Origin: Strongyloides papillosus
Lineage: Eukaryota; Nematoda; Chromadorea; Rhabditida; Strongyloididae
Assembly (NCBI GenBank): GCA_005656395.1
Contig: SRSI01000037.1
Coordinates: 1 to 64,000 of the forward strand
DNA: 64,000 nt
Direction: 5' to 3'
Part shown: piece after piece, positions 47,022 to 59,500 of the stretch
Position numbering within the stretch: position 1 is the stretch's first letter
Layout: the number at the start of each line of letters is the position of its first letter
Notes under the pieces: model-generated
The model's input: only the letters and a program-made list of their open reading frames with translations
Told to the model about the DNA's origin: nothing
Databases searched by the model: none
Translations under genes and position numbers: made by a program

Positions 47022-49531
47022 TATCAAACTGATAGATATAGAAACGAAAGAATAGTTATCTTTAAAAGTAAAATCTCTTTTTTACATCAATTAAAAACTT
47101 GATACTTTTTATATCATATCCGTTTATTGACGTAAAATTATTTTATCAATATTACATGAAAAAAGATAAAGAAAATCTAAATACCATAAAAAGATCAACT
47201 TGTTTGATTTATACGTTGTATCTAATTATAAATAGAGTTTCAAAATTAAATATATTTGATCAATGAAAGTTTTAATCATGACACATTCCACAGAAATTTA
47301 TCTTAAATGCAGCAAATATGTCTACATCACATTAGTAGGTATTTTACATTGTACAACTTTCCAGACAATTCCTTTTACGTATTTATTTATAAACAAAGTA
47401 ACTAAGATTTTTATAAACTTTATTACTACATATAATAGAAAAAATAATAAAACTAAATTTAAAAAAGAAATTCCATCCTTTAACAATGATTTAATATAAT
47501 TCTTGGCAATGCAGCTAGCTGGAAAACAAAATGCTAATTTTCTCTATTGATTTAAAGTGTAATAATTTGCTCACAATTTCCTTCATTAGTTTAATATAAG
47601 TACAAAAAAAATTAAAGCATATATGATACCATAGTATGAGTATTAAAAACAATATGAAAAATTTTTCTTTTAACAAGTTTTTCTAAATTTTTTTTTCTAA
47701 ATATTGTCTTTAAATAATGTAAATACTGCAATTCAAAAATATAAAAAGAAACTGTTTAAAAATATTCTATAATTTGAAGAAACTATTTTCTGGACAAAAA
47801 AATGACCTTTGTTTAATGTTATTAAACTTACATACATTCAACTAAATTATAGTACAATTTTATTTTACTTTTAGAAAAATAATCACATGAATTATAAAGA
47901 AGTATAAGTTACACAATCAATAAATATCATTTTTTTACAATTCTTTGAATTGTGATTTTACATTTGACAATTGTCAAAACAGAAACGTTCTTTTATTGCC
48001 TTATTTTGAATGAAAAAGAGCAATTTGGATGTTTCAAACTTGAATTTTGGTAAATTTCAATTTTACAGTACATTAGGATGTAATATATTTTAGTAGAAAT
48101 AAAGAAAAAACTTTTATGATTAACTTCAATCAGTTTGAACATGTTTATAAAATTAAATAAAATAGATAATTAACTCCATTTTAAAAATATCAACACCTTA
48201 AAGTAAGAATTGATCATTGAAAATAAAAGATAAAAAATACACTTATAGTAGGGTAAAATGTAAAATTATTTTCATTCACTAAAACAATTAATAATTACAA
48301 TTAATATTTAATAATTTTAATGATATGAAAAGTTTTTATCAAAGGACATAACCTTCTTTTTCAACGATTATCAAAAACTTTATCATACTAAAGTATGACG
48401 ATGTTTAATTTTTGACAACTAAATTTATACTAAAAGAAATAATTTACATTTCATTTTATAAATGATTAAGTTAACAAATTTTTCTAAAAATATGTTTAAA
48501 ATAGTTTCCAATTATTGTTCTATAAATATACGAATTTAATAATAAAAATTAATTTTTAAGAAAGTTTTTATTTATCTGACATCAACTTAAATTATTACAA
48601 TATGAAATATAAACGTTAAAATTTAATAGCTTTTATAAATATACATTTATATATTAATATATTTTTAAAGATGTTTGTGGTGGAAAAAAATGATAAAAAA
48701 TAGGCAAATGTTTAAGATATGCAATAGATAAAATAATTATTTATTTGATACAAAGTTTGATATAACATTTGTTTTTATTTTTAAATCATTAATACAAATT
48801 CTGATGTTTACAAATTCCAGATGTAGGAAAGATATCAATCTTAAGATTGTGAATAATAATAAAAAGAGCATTAAAATTTATTTCCACGATTTTCATTTAG
48901 GAAGATATCTTTTAATTTTAAAATAGTGCATTTTAATTTTTATGAAAAAAAGTGCAAAGAGATGAAATTTTACGTTTTATATTATTAAAAAGTAATAAAA
49001 AGTTTTAGAATAGATGAGAAAAAGTATGAATAAAGTTAATTTAGATATATGAATAGTTTTTTTTCTCTGTATTTTAGAGCAAATAAAGTATAACCTAAAA
49101 TAATTTTTTACCATGGATATGGAAAAAAAAGATCTTGCTTTATTTGTAATTTTAACATGCAAGTTTTTGTTATAGTTTTATATTATTTTGACAATTGAAT
49201 GCTCTTTGATATGGTGTCATTTAATGATATTATTTTTAATCATTAAAAATAAGTTTAGAATGGGAAAAAAACTTTTATAGTTTAATCATAAAAAAGTTAT
49301 GTATTTTGATTTAAAAAGACTTCCCATTTAATGTTATTAGGTTGGTCTTTAATTATCTGCATATAATTCTAACAAGAAACATAAATTCTTATAATTTACA
49401 CGCATAAAATTTTTATAATATTGTTTATTAGTAAAGTTTTTTAAAAATATACAATTAATAGTAAATATAAATAAAATTATTGATAAGAATAAAGAAAAGA
49501 AAATTACTGCAAAAAATTAAGGAAATTGTGC
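47022..49531. other. Intergenic region
   Basis: About 2.5 kb, AT-rich, between two minus-strand genes. A 78-codon frame at 47263-47499 (plus) follows a TATAAATAG (47227-47235), but it has no signal peptide or domain and I do not call it a gene. Nothing else was seen. Confidence 0.5.
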
Positions 49532-52221
49532 TTAAGAGGTACTATCAGGTTCATGTCTTATTAATTTCAAAATCCCATTTAGATACTGAAGCCAATTTTC
49601 ACAATCATTTGAACATTCCGACGAAAGGAAGATTCTTTTGTGTTGGTATACACAATTTAGATCCAGTGATTCACATATAACGTCAATACAAAACGAATCC
49701 TCTTTGTAACCAAATTCAGATGCCTTAATTCTTTCCAATTGTGGTGAAGTTATTTTAGACATATCTATTATTGATACAGGTGACTGTCCACCATACTCAT
49801 CCTCACAACTTTTCCAAAATTTCATTATCGATCGTTTAACAATTGTCCACATTTTTATTGAATATCCTTTTGTATCATCGCCATTATAAATACTAAGAAA
49901 TCCTGAATATGCCACTTCTATTTGTTGTGGTAATGATGAACACTCTGTATTCAGTGATATTGTACCTTCTAGAGGAAATTTAGCCTCCTCAAGATAAAAT
50001 TTTTGATTTCCAGTTGTATCTCTATTTAATCTTAGTACTCCACATTGAGTGAAATGTTCAAAACCAATTTGATTTTTTGGATGAAGTGAATCATTCGGAT
50101 TAACAGTATTGTTTTCATTTATCGATATTAATGTACTCTTCTTAGACGATGGTCTAAAAATGGATACAGCAAAATCTTTTACACTCTTCTTAAAACGTGA
50201 TAATTTTGTACGATCAAGTTCACCTATCTTCATAGCATAAATTTCAAGGAGAACAACGAAATTAATTGGTAATTTTGAAAATCTAATAACATCAAAGAAT
50301 TTTATTTGCCTCAAACGGACACTTCCAAGATCTTCAACTGTCTTCATTTGTGTACCAATGACATTATTAGCTGATTTAAAAACAATAAAAAATACATATG
50401 ATAAATTCTCTTGTGTTTTTTTAAAACAAAATAATCTATTGAGTTCTAATTTAATTTCATTAATTGTATAAATAGATAGAAATTTCGAATTTATACGTGG
50501 AATTAGATTAGCAATATTCATTAGTATTTTTGTTTTTTGATATTCATCTTTTAATGACTCAATTCTACTGACACCAATTAATTTTGTCCTATTTGCCGTT
50601 AACTCCACGTCTTTTCCATTGTAATTTGATTTTTTTATACAATCACTGATAATTTTTTCTGATTCATATACTATTCTTTTAGTCTTTCTAATTGAATTTT
50701 TTATTGTAGTTAATTTTCTTACATACATCTCTTCAGGAATATGTGTAAGGTAACTTGGAGCTGTAAGTGATGGGACATGTGAATTATTAGAGTTAAGTGA
50801 AAATTTTCCTTTTGAATAAGTTGTATTATCAGAAATTTTGTCTTTCTCTTCAAATGGCAAAATTGTGCCTCTACATTTATTTCCATTTCTTCCTTTTGCT
50901 AGTGAATGTGTAGGTGTCTGGAATGGTGTTGAGTGTGCTATAGGTTTTAAATCATATATTCCTGGAGCTGTTGAGTGTAAGGCAATTGTACCTATAGAAC
51001 TAACAATACTTAAAGTATCACCTTTATAAACAGCTAGTATTTTTCCATAAGGCGAATCAGGTATATATCTTGAGGCAGGTGAAAACTTTGGTGCACAATT
51101 TTCATCATAAACTTTCTTTTGATATGGTGTAAGTTTTGGTGTTTTAAACTTACTAGAAGAAATTATACTAGATGTTTTATCATTCCACTCATCAGTTTCT
51201 AAGCATCTTTTACCTGACATTCTATTGTGAAGACAATTTTCTTTTTCATTATCCGAAACCTGTTGTGGAGATCCTGAATTCTCATATACAATATAAGCAT
51301 TATTAAGTTGATTTTGTGAAGCAAAAACTTTTGAAGAACTACATTGAATATTTTTATTAACAAATGATGGATTGTTACATTTTTCTTTATTCTTTGGAGC
51401 ACCAACATTTCCTTCTTCCTTAATTTTTTTTGTCTTATCATATTTCAGTTCAAATTTAGATAAAAATCTTCTAATAAAAGTCATTTTCTTATACGTTGAG
51501 GTTGTATTTTTGGTACTAGTATTATTATTTTCAACAACCTGAGGAGAATCGGTGGGACCCATAATGATTTCTTCATCCTCAGAATGTTGGATACAATCAA
51601 TGGTATTTTTCGTTTTTTCTGGAGAACTTTGAAACAATGATTCAGTTATAATATTATTAACTTTGGTCTCTGATATATTTTTAAGTTTATAAGGGTCAAA
51701 AGTTGACCAATCACTACTATGTATACGATCGGAAGGCGTAGTTTGTGGGGTGTTCTTAACGCAAAAATCATAAGATCTGTTTCCTTGGTATGTTCCAACA
51801 GATTCGACTCCGCTATTTCCAACATTATTATTTACCATATATGATAACTCAACAACTTTTGGGTATTTATAATCTCCTACTTTTTTTGACACAACCTCAT
51901 CTTCATTATTTTGTTTAGAAGCAGTAGTTTTTCTTTTACTCGTACGACAGCTTCTTCTATTTTTTGTCCTTATTTGCATATCATAGATATCAGCACTAAC
52001 TGATAAAGTTTCAAATGCATCACAAGCCTAAAGTAGATAGTAATATAAAGATAAATTTTTAAATTTACTTCATCCATTGAATCACTTGGAGGTTCGTGTT
52101 CACTATCATATTTCCTTGTTGTTGAATTGGCGGAAAAAATATACCCTCTGTTGTGTGGGAAATCTTTATTCCTACTCTGAAAATAAAGAATAGATAAATT
52201 TTATAAAATTATACCTACCAT
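49532..52221 (-). CDS. Anillin-like protein (anillin homology and PH domains)
   Basis: Anillins scaffold septins, RhoA and membrane at the cytokinetic ring or germline bridges. Three coding exons: 52219-52221 (only the ATG), 52069-52176 and 49532-52027, with introns of 42 and 41 bp, 868 residues. The N-terminal half is Ser/Asn/Lys-rich, with short SP/TP motifs and no clear domain. The anillin homology region, about 485-715, includes SIYTINEIKLELNRLF, SYVFFIVFKSAN and VVLLEIYAMKIG. A PH domain fills about 733-863 (YSGFLSIYN, WTIVKRSIMKFW, IFLSSECSNDCENWLQYLN). Length is near that of the shorter C. elegans anillins ANI-2/ANI-3 rather than ANI-1, but no orthology is claimed. The start rests on an ATG directly before a GTAGGT donor; a TTTTCAG trans-splice-like acceptor lies 13 bases above it. 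Confidence 0.82.
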
Positions 52222-53195
52222 TTATAAAATATTCTGAAAATTAAATTTAAAAATTTCTTTTAAAAAGTATGATGATATTTTAAATGTATTAATATTTTTT
52301 TATACAAAACTCAATTTGGTAAAATGTTTAGATTAAGCAAGAGTTTATTGTAGTAATTGCCTTTAAAGAAAACGTATTGGGAGAAATCTTTAATCCCATT
52401 AAATGAATGTGACTGTTTTTTATTCTACGAAACTTTATTCAGAAATTATTCATATTTCAATGTAATGATTTTGCTTAGTTGCAATTGTAAAATTTCTATG
52501 TCATCTTGTAACAATAGCTTTGTTTTAATAACATTTGATTTTATTTATATACATTGTGATGGTCGGATACCTTAATTAAATAAAAGTTTAAAGTTTTTTC
52601 AGATAATAACATGTGAAATAGATATAAAAAAGAATATTTAATTACAATTCATTTAATTATCAATGTTTAATGATAAATCGTTATATTGTAGTGAATTCAA
52701 TTGATATTTTATTCTATAATTTTCATACCTTAAGGAAAATATACAATTTATAAGTTGTAATTTACTCCTTTTGAATAATTATCCATAAAGAAAATTAAAT
52801 ATTATTTGAGAAATCTTGTTGGATATACCCTAAGATATTAGTTACATTTTTAATTCGTACATAATTTTTTTATTTGAGTGTAATGAGGAATTTTATTGAA
52901 AATTTATCTAATTTTTGTGCTTTATGTATAATGATAAACAAGATACACCAAATAAAAATATTTCACAAATCACTATTACACTATAGAAGATGACTATTAT
53001 TTGAATGATCTGTATAAAGGAAAAAGTTATTTAAACAATAAAAATCATGAAATAGGTATATTTTTATACAATAAATTTACAATATCATTGAAATTATAAA
53101 TTTTATTTTAAAAAGTATCTTATTTATTTTTAAGTTCTAGAATTAGAATATATATTTAATAAATTAATCCGGTTACAAAACTTTTTTTTGAATCC
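52222..53195. other. Intergenic region
   Basis: AT-rich DNA between divergent genes. A 72-codon open frame at 52357-52575 (plus) shows no recognisable feature. No gene called. Confidence 0.5.
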
Positions 53196-54130
53196 ATGAA
53201 AAATATTATTGGTCTCATTTTTATTTCTTCAGTATTTATCTTATCTAACGCCGCATCTCTGAAAAATAATTATTATATAAATGAAAAATATAATGATATT
53301 GTAGATGACAAAATAAGCTGGATACAAAAGCGTTCTCCTGATCCTCAAGATAGTAAATCGGAAGTAAAAAGAAGATTAAAGGGAAGCATGAAGAAAAAAA
53401 AAGAAGATATTGCTCCTAGCTTGGAAGATGGAAACATAAAAAAACCAAAAAACAAAAAAGTAGTAAAAACTAATAAAAAGCCAACAAATCTTGAAAAACT
53501 TAGTAAAGATTTAGGTAAAAAAAATAAAACGACAACTCAAAGTTCTATTTCTATTGACAACAAATCAGGTAAGGAAATCTCAAACGAACTATTTGAAAAA
53601 AAAATTCTAAAATACTATTGATAAATTATATATATAGAGATAAATTAAGAAATAACCTTTCTTAAGTACATAAAATAATATAATTAAATTCCACTAATTA
53701 AAAATTACCATCTTCATAACAAATTATTATTTTTTTAAATTTATTTTTAGAGAATGATGATTTCAAAGCAAACAATACAATAACTGAATTATTTTACTAC
53801 AACGAAAATGACTCAATAGCAATTAATATATATTCAAACTTAACTAATCCTGCGGTTTCATATATAAGATTTAATCAATTTGAAAAAACACCAGAATATT
53901 ACTATATGGAAGACGATAATGATGACTCAGAGGTTATTGATTATGATGAAAATAAAAAGATGGAAGTAATCCAAAAAGAAATTAACGTTACTAATGTTGA
54001 GGAATCAAAAATAGGCGAGACAAATGATGTGGAGAACAGGGACAGTAAAATCCAAAGACTGTTAGACATATTAGACAAAAAATTAATAAGAATTGATTGG
54101 GATAGTAATGAATCTTATGAAGATTATTAA
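53196..54130 (+). CDS. Secreted lysine-rich then acidic protein of unknown function
   Basis: Two exons, 53196-53568 and 53751-54130, with a 182-bp intron (unusually long here), give 250 residues. The signal peptide is MKNIIGLIFISSVFILSNA. A dibasic KR site precedes SPDPQDSK, suggesting propeptide cleavage. The middle is very Lys-rich (KRRLKGSMKKKKED, KKPKNKKVVKTNKK). Exon 2 is acidic and Asn/Tyr-rich (MEDDNDDSEVIDYDENK) and ends DWDSNESYEDY. If intron 1 were retained, the chain would end 16 residues after the donor. The extreme charge split suggests an extracellular, possibly matrix-associated or disordered protein. No domain is recognised. Confidence 0.68.
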
Positions 54131-56459
54131 TATATAATATATTTCTATATTATTTTTTTATTTTACAAAAACCCGGTACTTTAAATATATGTAAAAAAGT
54201 CATCAATAAAAAATAGATTTTACATGTCTTTTGATATAATAACAAATAACAGATAATTTAAAAATATTTAAACAAATTTATTAGCTATTCCTTAATTTTT
54301 GTTGAAGGCAATATTAGTTGACGTTGGAAAATTTTTAGTTTTCATATATAATTGCACTTTCTGGAAAAATGATTAATTTTCTATAGCAGAAATATTCCTT
54401 TAGAATTGGGAATACACAATTAACTCCATAAGTTAACTGATTGACAATTAAAATACCGTCATAAGTTCGTATTCATTCTTTTCATAGGTTTTCAAAGAAA
54501 TTGTAGCACGAAAGTTTTCTAAAGCAAATTAGAGAATAGATGAAAATTGAAAAAATTATTTTTTAATGAATACGAATAAAAAATGTGGCTATAAAGAATA
54601 CGACTTTCAAATTTACATAGTAATAATATCAACTAGAAATTTCCAAATAAAATACCATGGATAACGGTATATAAAAATTGTAAAATAAAAAATTGACAAG
54701 TGATTGAAGGATGTAAGTGAATGTATCAAAAAATGATTACAAAAAGATTAAAAAATACCAACATGCATTCTGGGGAAACGTATATCATTTGACAAATTTG
54801 ATTTATAAATATGGAAAGTTTTTAATTTACAGATTATCTTTATTTGTGTTCAATTTAAATTAAAATTTTTTTCTTCAAATTAAAGAATTCTATTGTTTTT
54901 ATAATAAAACAATATCTTTTATGAAATAATAAATTTGTAAAAAAATTTAATAACATGATTAGATTTTATATAATTTATCTAGAAATTTTTAAAATAATGG
55001 TTATTAAAAGATGTTTTTTTAATTTTTTTTAGCAATTAAAACATAAAATATTTATATTGTCTTTTTATTTATTATTTCATTACAGAAAAAATTATAAAAT
55101 CTTTTCGGTTAAATTTTGGATCACAATTTAGCATCTTTGTATTTTTTATATATTATTCATAAAATAATAATTATCGTACTCAACAGAACTTATAATTTAA
55201 TATAAGGGATAATGATTAAACTTATTTGATAATAATATTATTCATCATCAAATGATTAAAAAAATCTCCTAATTTTGTGCCGTTGAGGGAAGACTAACAA
55301 TAATAGGGAAACTATTGTTATAAAATGAACAATAATTAAATCGATTCGATCATCATTGAAGATTTATTTTCATTTTAATATTATATATTTTTAATAATTT
55401 GATAATTAAATTGTTTGTATAAATTTTAGAAAACATCAAAATTGTTCTATTTTATTATAGAATCTTTTTAAGTTAATTCTAATCAACTCATTTTTATAGT
55501 TCTTTTTCAAAAATAGAATAAAAACCACTATAAGTTTTTAAGATTTAAGAAAGGAATCGTAAGTTTTTATATGATTTCCATATAAAACTTTATAATGTCC
55601 TTTTACGTCAAGCATTAAAAATTAACTAAATACAAAAAAATCATAATGTTTTAATCCTTTTTCCATAAAAGTTTCATATATCTTTGCAATATTTTTAAAA
55701 AAAATGTTTACATATTTTCAAATTAAATATAATTTGTGATTTAGAAGTTTATTTTTCAATTGAAAAAATCTTTACTTATATTGTATGTGTTTTCTTAAAT
55801 TATATTAAATTACTTTAAGATAAATTTTATATTTATATTTCACGTTTTAAAACAATAACAAATAATATTAATATTATAGAAATAACTTATTTTAAAAAAT
55901 TTTGCATATCTTAATAAATTTTAAATTTCAAGTTTTTAATCACATATTATTAATTTTTGTTAAAAATTCATTTAAGGAATTTAGCGTTTATTAATTTATA
56001 TTAGATAGTTTTTTAAAATTAATTTATTTGGCCAATAAAAAAATGTTTCTTGTAAGAAATATAATAAAGACGAATAAAACATAAATTATAATATGTTTCC
56101 AATTTTTTTATATGATACTATTAATTTTTTGTTAATTTTTGAATAAAATTATAATTAAGTAATAAATATTTTTACTTATATTTATTATCTTTATTTTCCA
56201 GAGCAATTCATTAATATATTCCTAAATGTGTTTATTAAAGTATTTGATAAAAATGGCCACCTACGAAAAAAATTTTGTGAACTTTAATGTCATGTAGATG
56301 AATCATCTACACATTCGTTAAATAAAAAAAATTTTAAAATATAAAAAAATGGCATCAAAATATACTATAAATCCATTAAAGTAATGTTAATTACAGCTGT
56401 TCAAACAGAAATATAATGTAGATATACACTTATTATTTACATTGTGAAAATAAAATTAA
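54131..56459. other. Intergenic region
   Basis: About 2.3 kb of very AT-rich DNA with no gene seen. Its right end is the promoter of the mucin-like gene. Confidence 0.55.
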
Positions 56460-56467
56460 TATAAAAG
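56460..56467 (+). promoter_or_regulatory. TATA box of the mucin-like gene
   Basis: TATAAAAG, 56 bp upstream of the signal-peptide ATG at 56516, with a clean spacing for a start site near 56490. Confidence 0.6.
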
Positions 56468-56515
56468 ACAATTCTGAAGCATTGAATTCACAGCTCACAA
56501 ATCATTTACATTTAA

Positions 56516-59500
56516 ATGAAATATTTTATTCTAAGAAGTTTATTCTTAGGAGCCTTAATTGTCAATGCCATTACCGGGCTTGATCTTAGCTTTACCGGAA
56601 TTAGAAACTTTTTATTTTCTGGTAAAGATGAAGCAAATGAGGTTTCCAAAAGAGAAATTAACAAGAACATTGAACAAATTGACCCCAATGCTTTCATAAA
56701 TTCCGATAAGATCATAGTCAAGAGAGGAAGTGGCCGTAGACATCAAAAGACTCCTCTTAAATCCACTCGTAAACCAAGTACAACCGAAAAGACTACAGAA
56801 ACAACAACAAGTAGTAGTTTTAGTACAACACAAAGCAAGAGTACATCAACCGCTACTCGTAGAAGGGCTATTACTACTCCTCGTATTCCTGAAGGTTGTA
56901 TAATCGATCCAACTGAAACAACACCGATTGAAGAAAGTACAACAGAATCAACTCTGGAATTTACAACTCCAAACTTCGTTACCAATGCAACATATTTTGA
57001 ACCAGAAATAACAGATCGTACAACATTAGAATTTGATCATTCACATTACACAACAATTGGTGTATTCACGGATAGTACTGATTACGATGAAAGCGAATTT
57101 ACTACAATCACAGAATTCCCAGAAGAAATGTTTACTACAGCTGAACCAGAGAATAAAACAGAAGTTGAATGTGAATATCCAGATAAAAATCAAACATCCT
57201 GCCGTATACACAGATTACACTGATGAAGTTAGAAAGACAACTACAAGAAAACCAACTACAGTTACAAATACATCTGAATCTGATTGTGAATACACAGATA
57301 ACACTAATACACCAGCTGAATACACAGACTATACTGAAGTAACTAAAAAGACAACGAAACCAACTGCAGTTCCAAACACAACAGAAACAGAATGTGAATA
57401 TCCAGATAAAAACAATACACCACCCGTATATACAGATTATACTGAAAATACAAATATAATGGTAACAAAGGAAACTGAAGAAACAGAATCTACATATGTT
57501 GAAGATACTGAAACACCAGTTTCATATCCAGAATATTCAGTTACATCAGAATCAGGAGCTACAGAAAAAGTTGAACCATCTGAAAACACAGAATCTAGTT
57601 ACTCAGAATTCACAGAAACTCCAGTTTCATATCCAGCATACACAGAACCATTAGGTACTAAAGAAACTAAATCTCCAGTTACAGAAGAAACTGAAACATC
57701 TTCATTCAGTGAAACACAAAGTACTGAATACGCTGAAACTACATATATTGAAGATGTTGAAACTCCTGCAACTTATCCCGAATATCCAGGAAGTACAGAA
57801 TCAACAGTTAGCAGAAAAACTATATCTACTGTTTCACTTGGAACATCTGGACCTACAGAACCTAGTCGAACTGATGAAACAGTATCTGGTGAAACAGAAA
57901 CAATACAAACTAAAGAAACCGAAACGACCGTATCTGGAGAAACAGAAACAATTGGAAGTCAAGAAACTAAAGAAACAATTACAACTGAAGAAACAGGAAC
58001 AACTTCTGGTGAAGTATCAGAAACGACACAAATTCAAACATCATGTGTTACTGAAACTGCACAAACATGTTGAAACATGAAAAATATGAGTCACCAGTGT
58101 CATATCCAATATCCAGGAACAAGCAGAATCTGAAAGTACTATTGGCAATTGAAGCTTCCAAATCAACTGTATCTGTTGAAACAGGAGCAACAGAGACTAA
58201 AGAAACTGAAGGTACATATAAAAGTTATTCAGAAGAGACAGAAACACCTGTGTCATATCCAGAGTACACAGAAACACAAGAAACAAGTCCAACTTCTAAA
58301 CCTGAATTGACTGTATCTAGTGAAACAGAAACAACTGAAGGTAAAGAAACACCATCCTCTGGAGAAATAGAAACACTAATACCTAGTGAAACTGAGGCCA
58401 CTGTTTCTGAAGAAACTAAAATGCCTGTATCTGGTGAAACCGAAGCAACAGTTTCAGAAGAATCTGCCACTACTAAATCCAGTGAAACAGAAACAACTGA
58501 AGGTAAAGAAACACCAGCTTCTGGAGAAACAGAAACACTAATACCTAGTGGTGAAACTGAGGCCACTGTTTCTAAAGAAACTAAAATGCCTGTATCTGGT
58601 GAGACCGAAGTAACAATTTCAGAAGAAACTGCAGCTACCATATCTAGTGAGACAGAAACAACTGAAGGTAGAGAAACACCAGCTTCTGGAGAAACAGAAA
58701 CACTAATACCTAGTGAAACTGAGGCCACTGTTTCTGAAGAAACTAAAATGCCTGTATCTGGTGAAACCGAAGCAACAGTTTCAGAAGAATCTGCCACTAC
58801 TAAATCCAGTGAAACAGAAACAACTGAAGGTAAAGAAACACCAGCTTCTGGAGAAACAGAAACACTAATACCTAGTGAAACTGAGGCCACTGTTTCTGAA
58901 GAAACTAAAATGCCTGTATCTGGTGAAACCGAAGTAACAATTTCAGAAGAAACTGCAGCTACCATATCTAGTGAGACAGAAACAACTGAAGGTAAAGAAA
59001 CACCATCCACTGGAGAAATAGAAACACTAATACCTAGTGAAACTGAGGCCACTGTTTCTAAAGAAACTAAAATGCCTGTATCTGGTGAGACCGAAGTAAC
59101 AATTTCAGAAGAAACTGCAGCTACCATATCTAGTGAGACAGAAACAACTGAAGGTAGAGAAACACCAGCTTCTGGAGAAACAGAAACACTAATACCTAGT
59201 GAAACTGAGGCCACTGTTTCTGAAGAAACTAAAATGCCTGTATCTGGTGAAACCGAAGCAACAGTTTCAGAAGATTCTGCCACTACTAAATCCAGTGAAA
59301 CAGAAACAACTGAAGGTAAAGAAACACCAGCTTCTGGAGAAACAGAAACACTAATACCTAGTGAAACTGAGGCCACTGTTTCTGAAGAAACTAAAATGCC
59401 TGTATCTGGTGAGACCGAAGTAACAATTTCAGAAGAAACTGCAGCTACCATATCTAGTGAAACAGAAACAACTGAAGGTAAAGAAACACCAGCTTCTGGA

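Noticed and set aside
47263..47499. 78-codon plus-strand frame below a TATAAATAG.
   Set aside because: No signal peptide, domain or convincing splice structure; the length is expected by chance.
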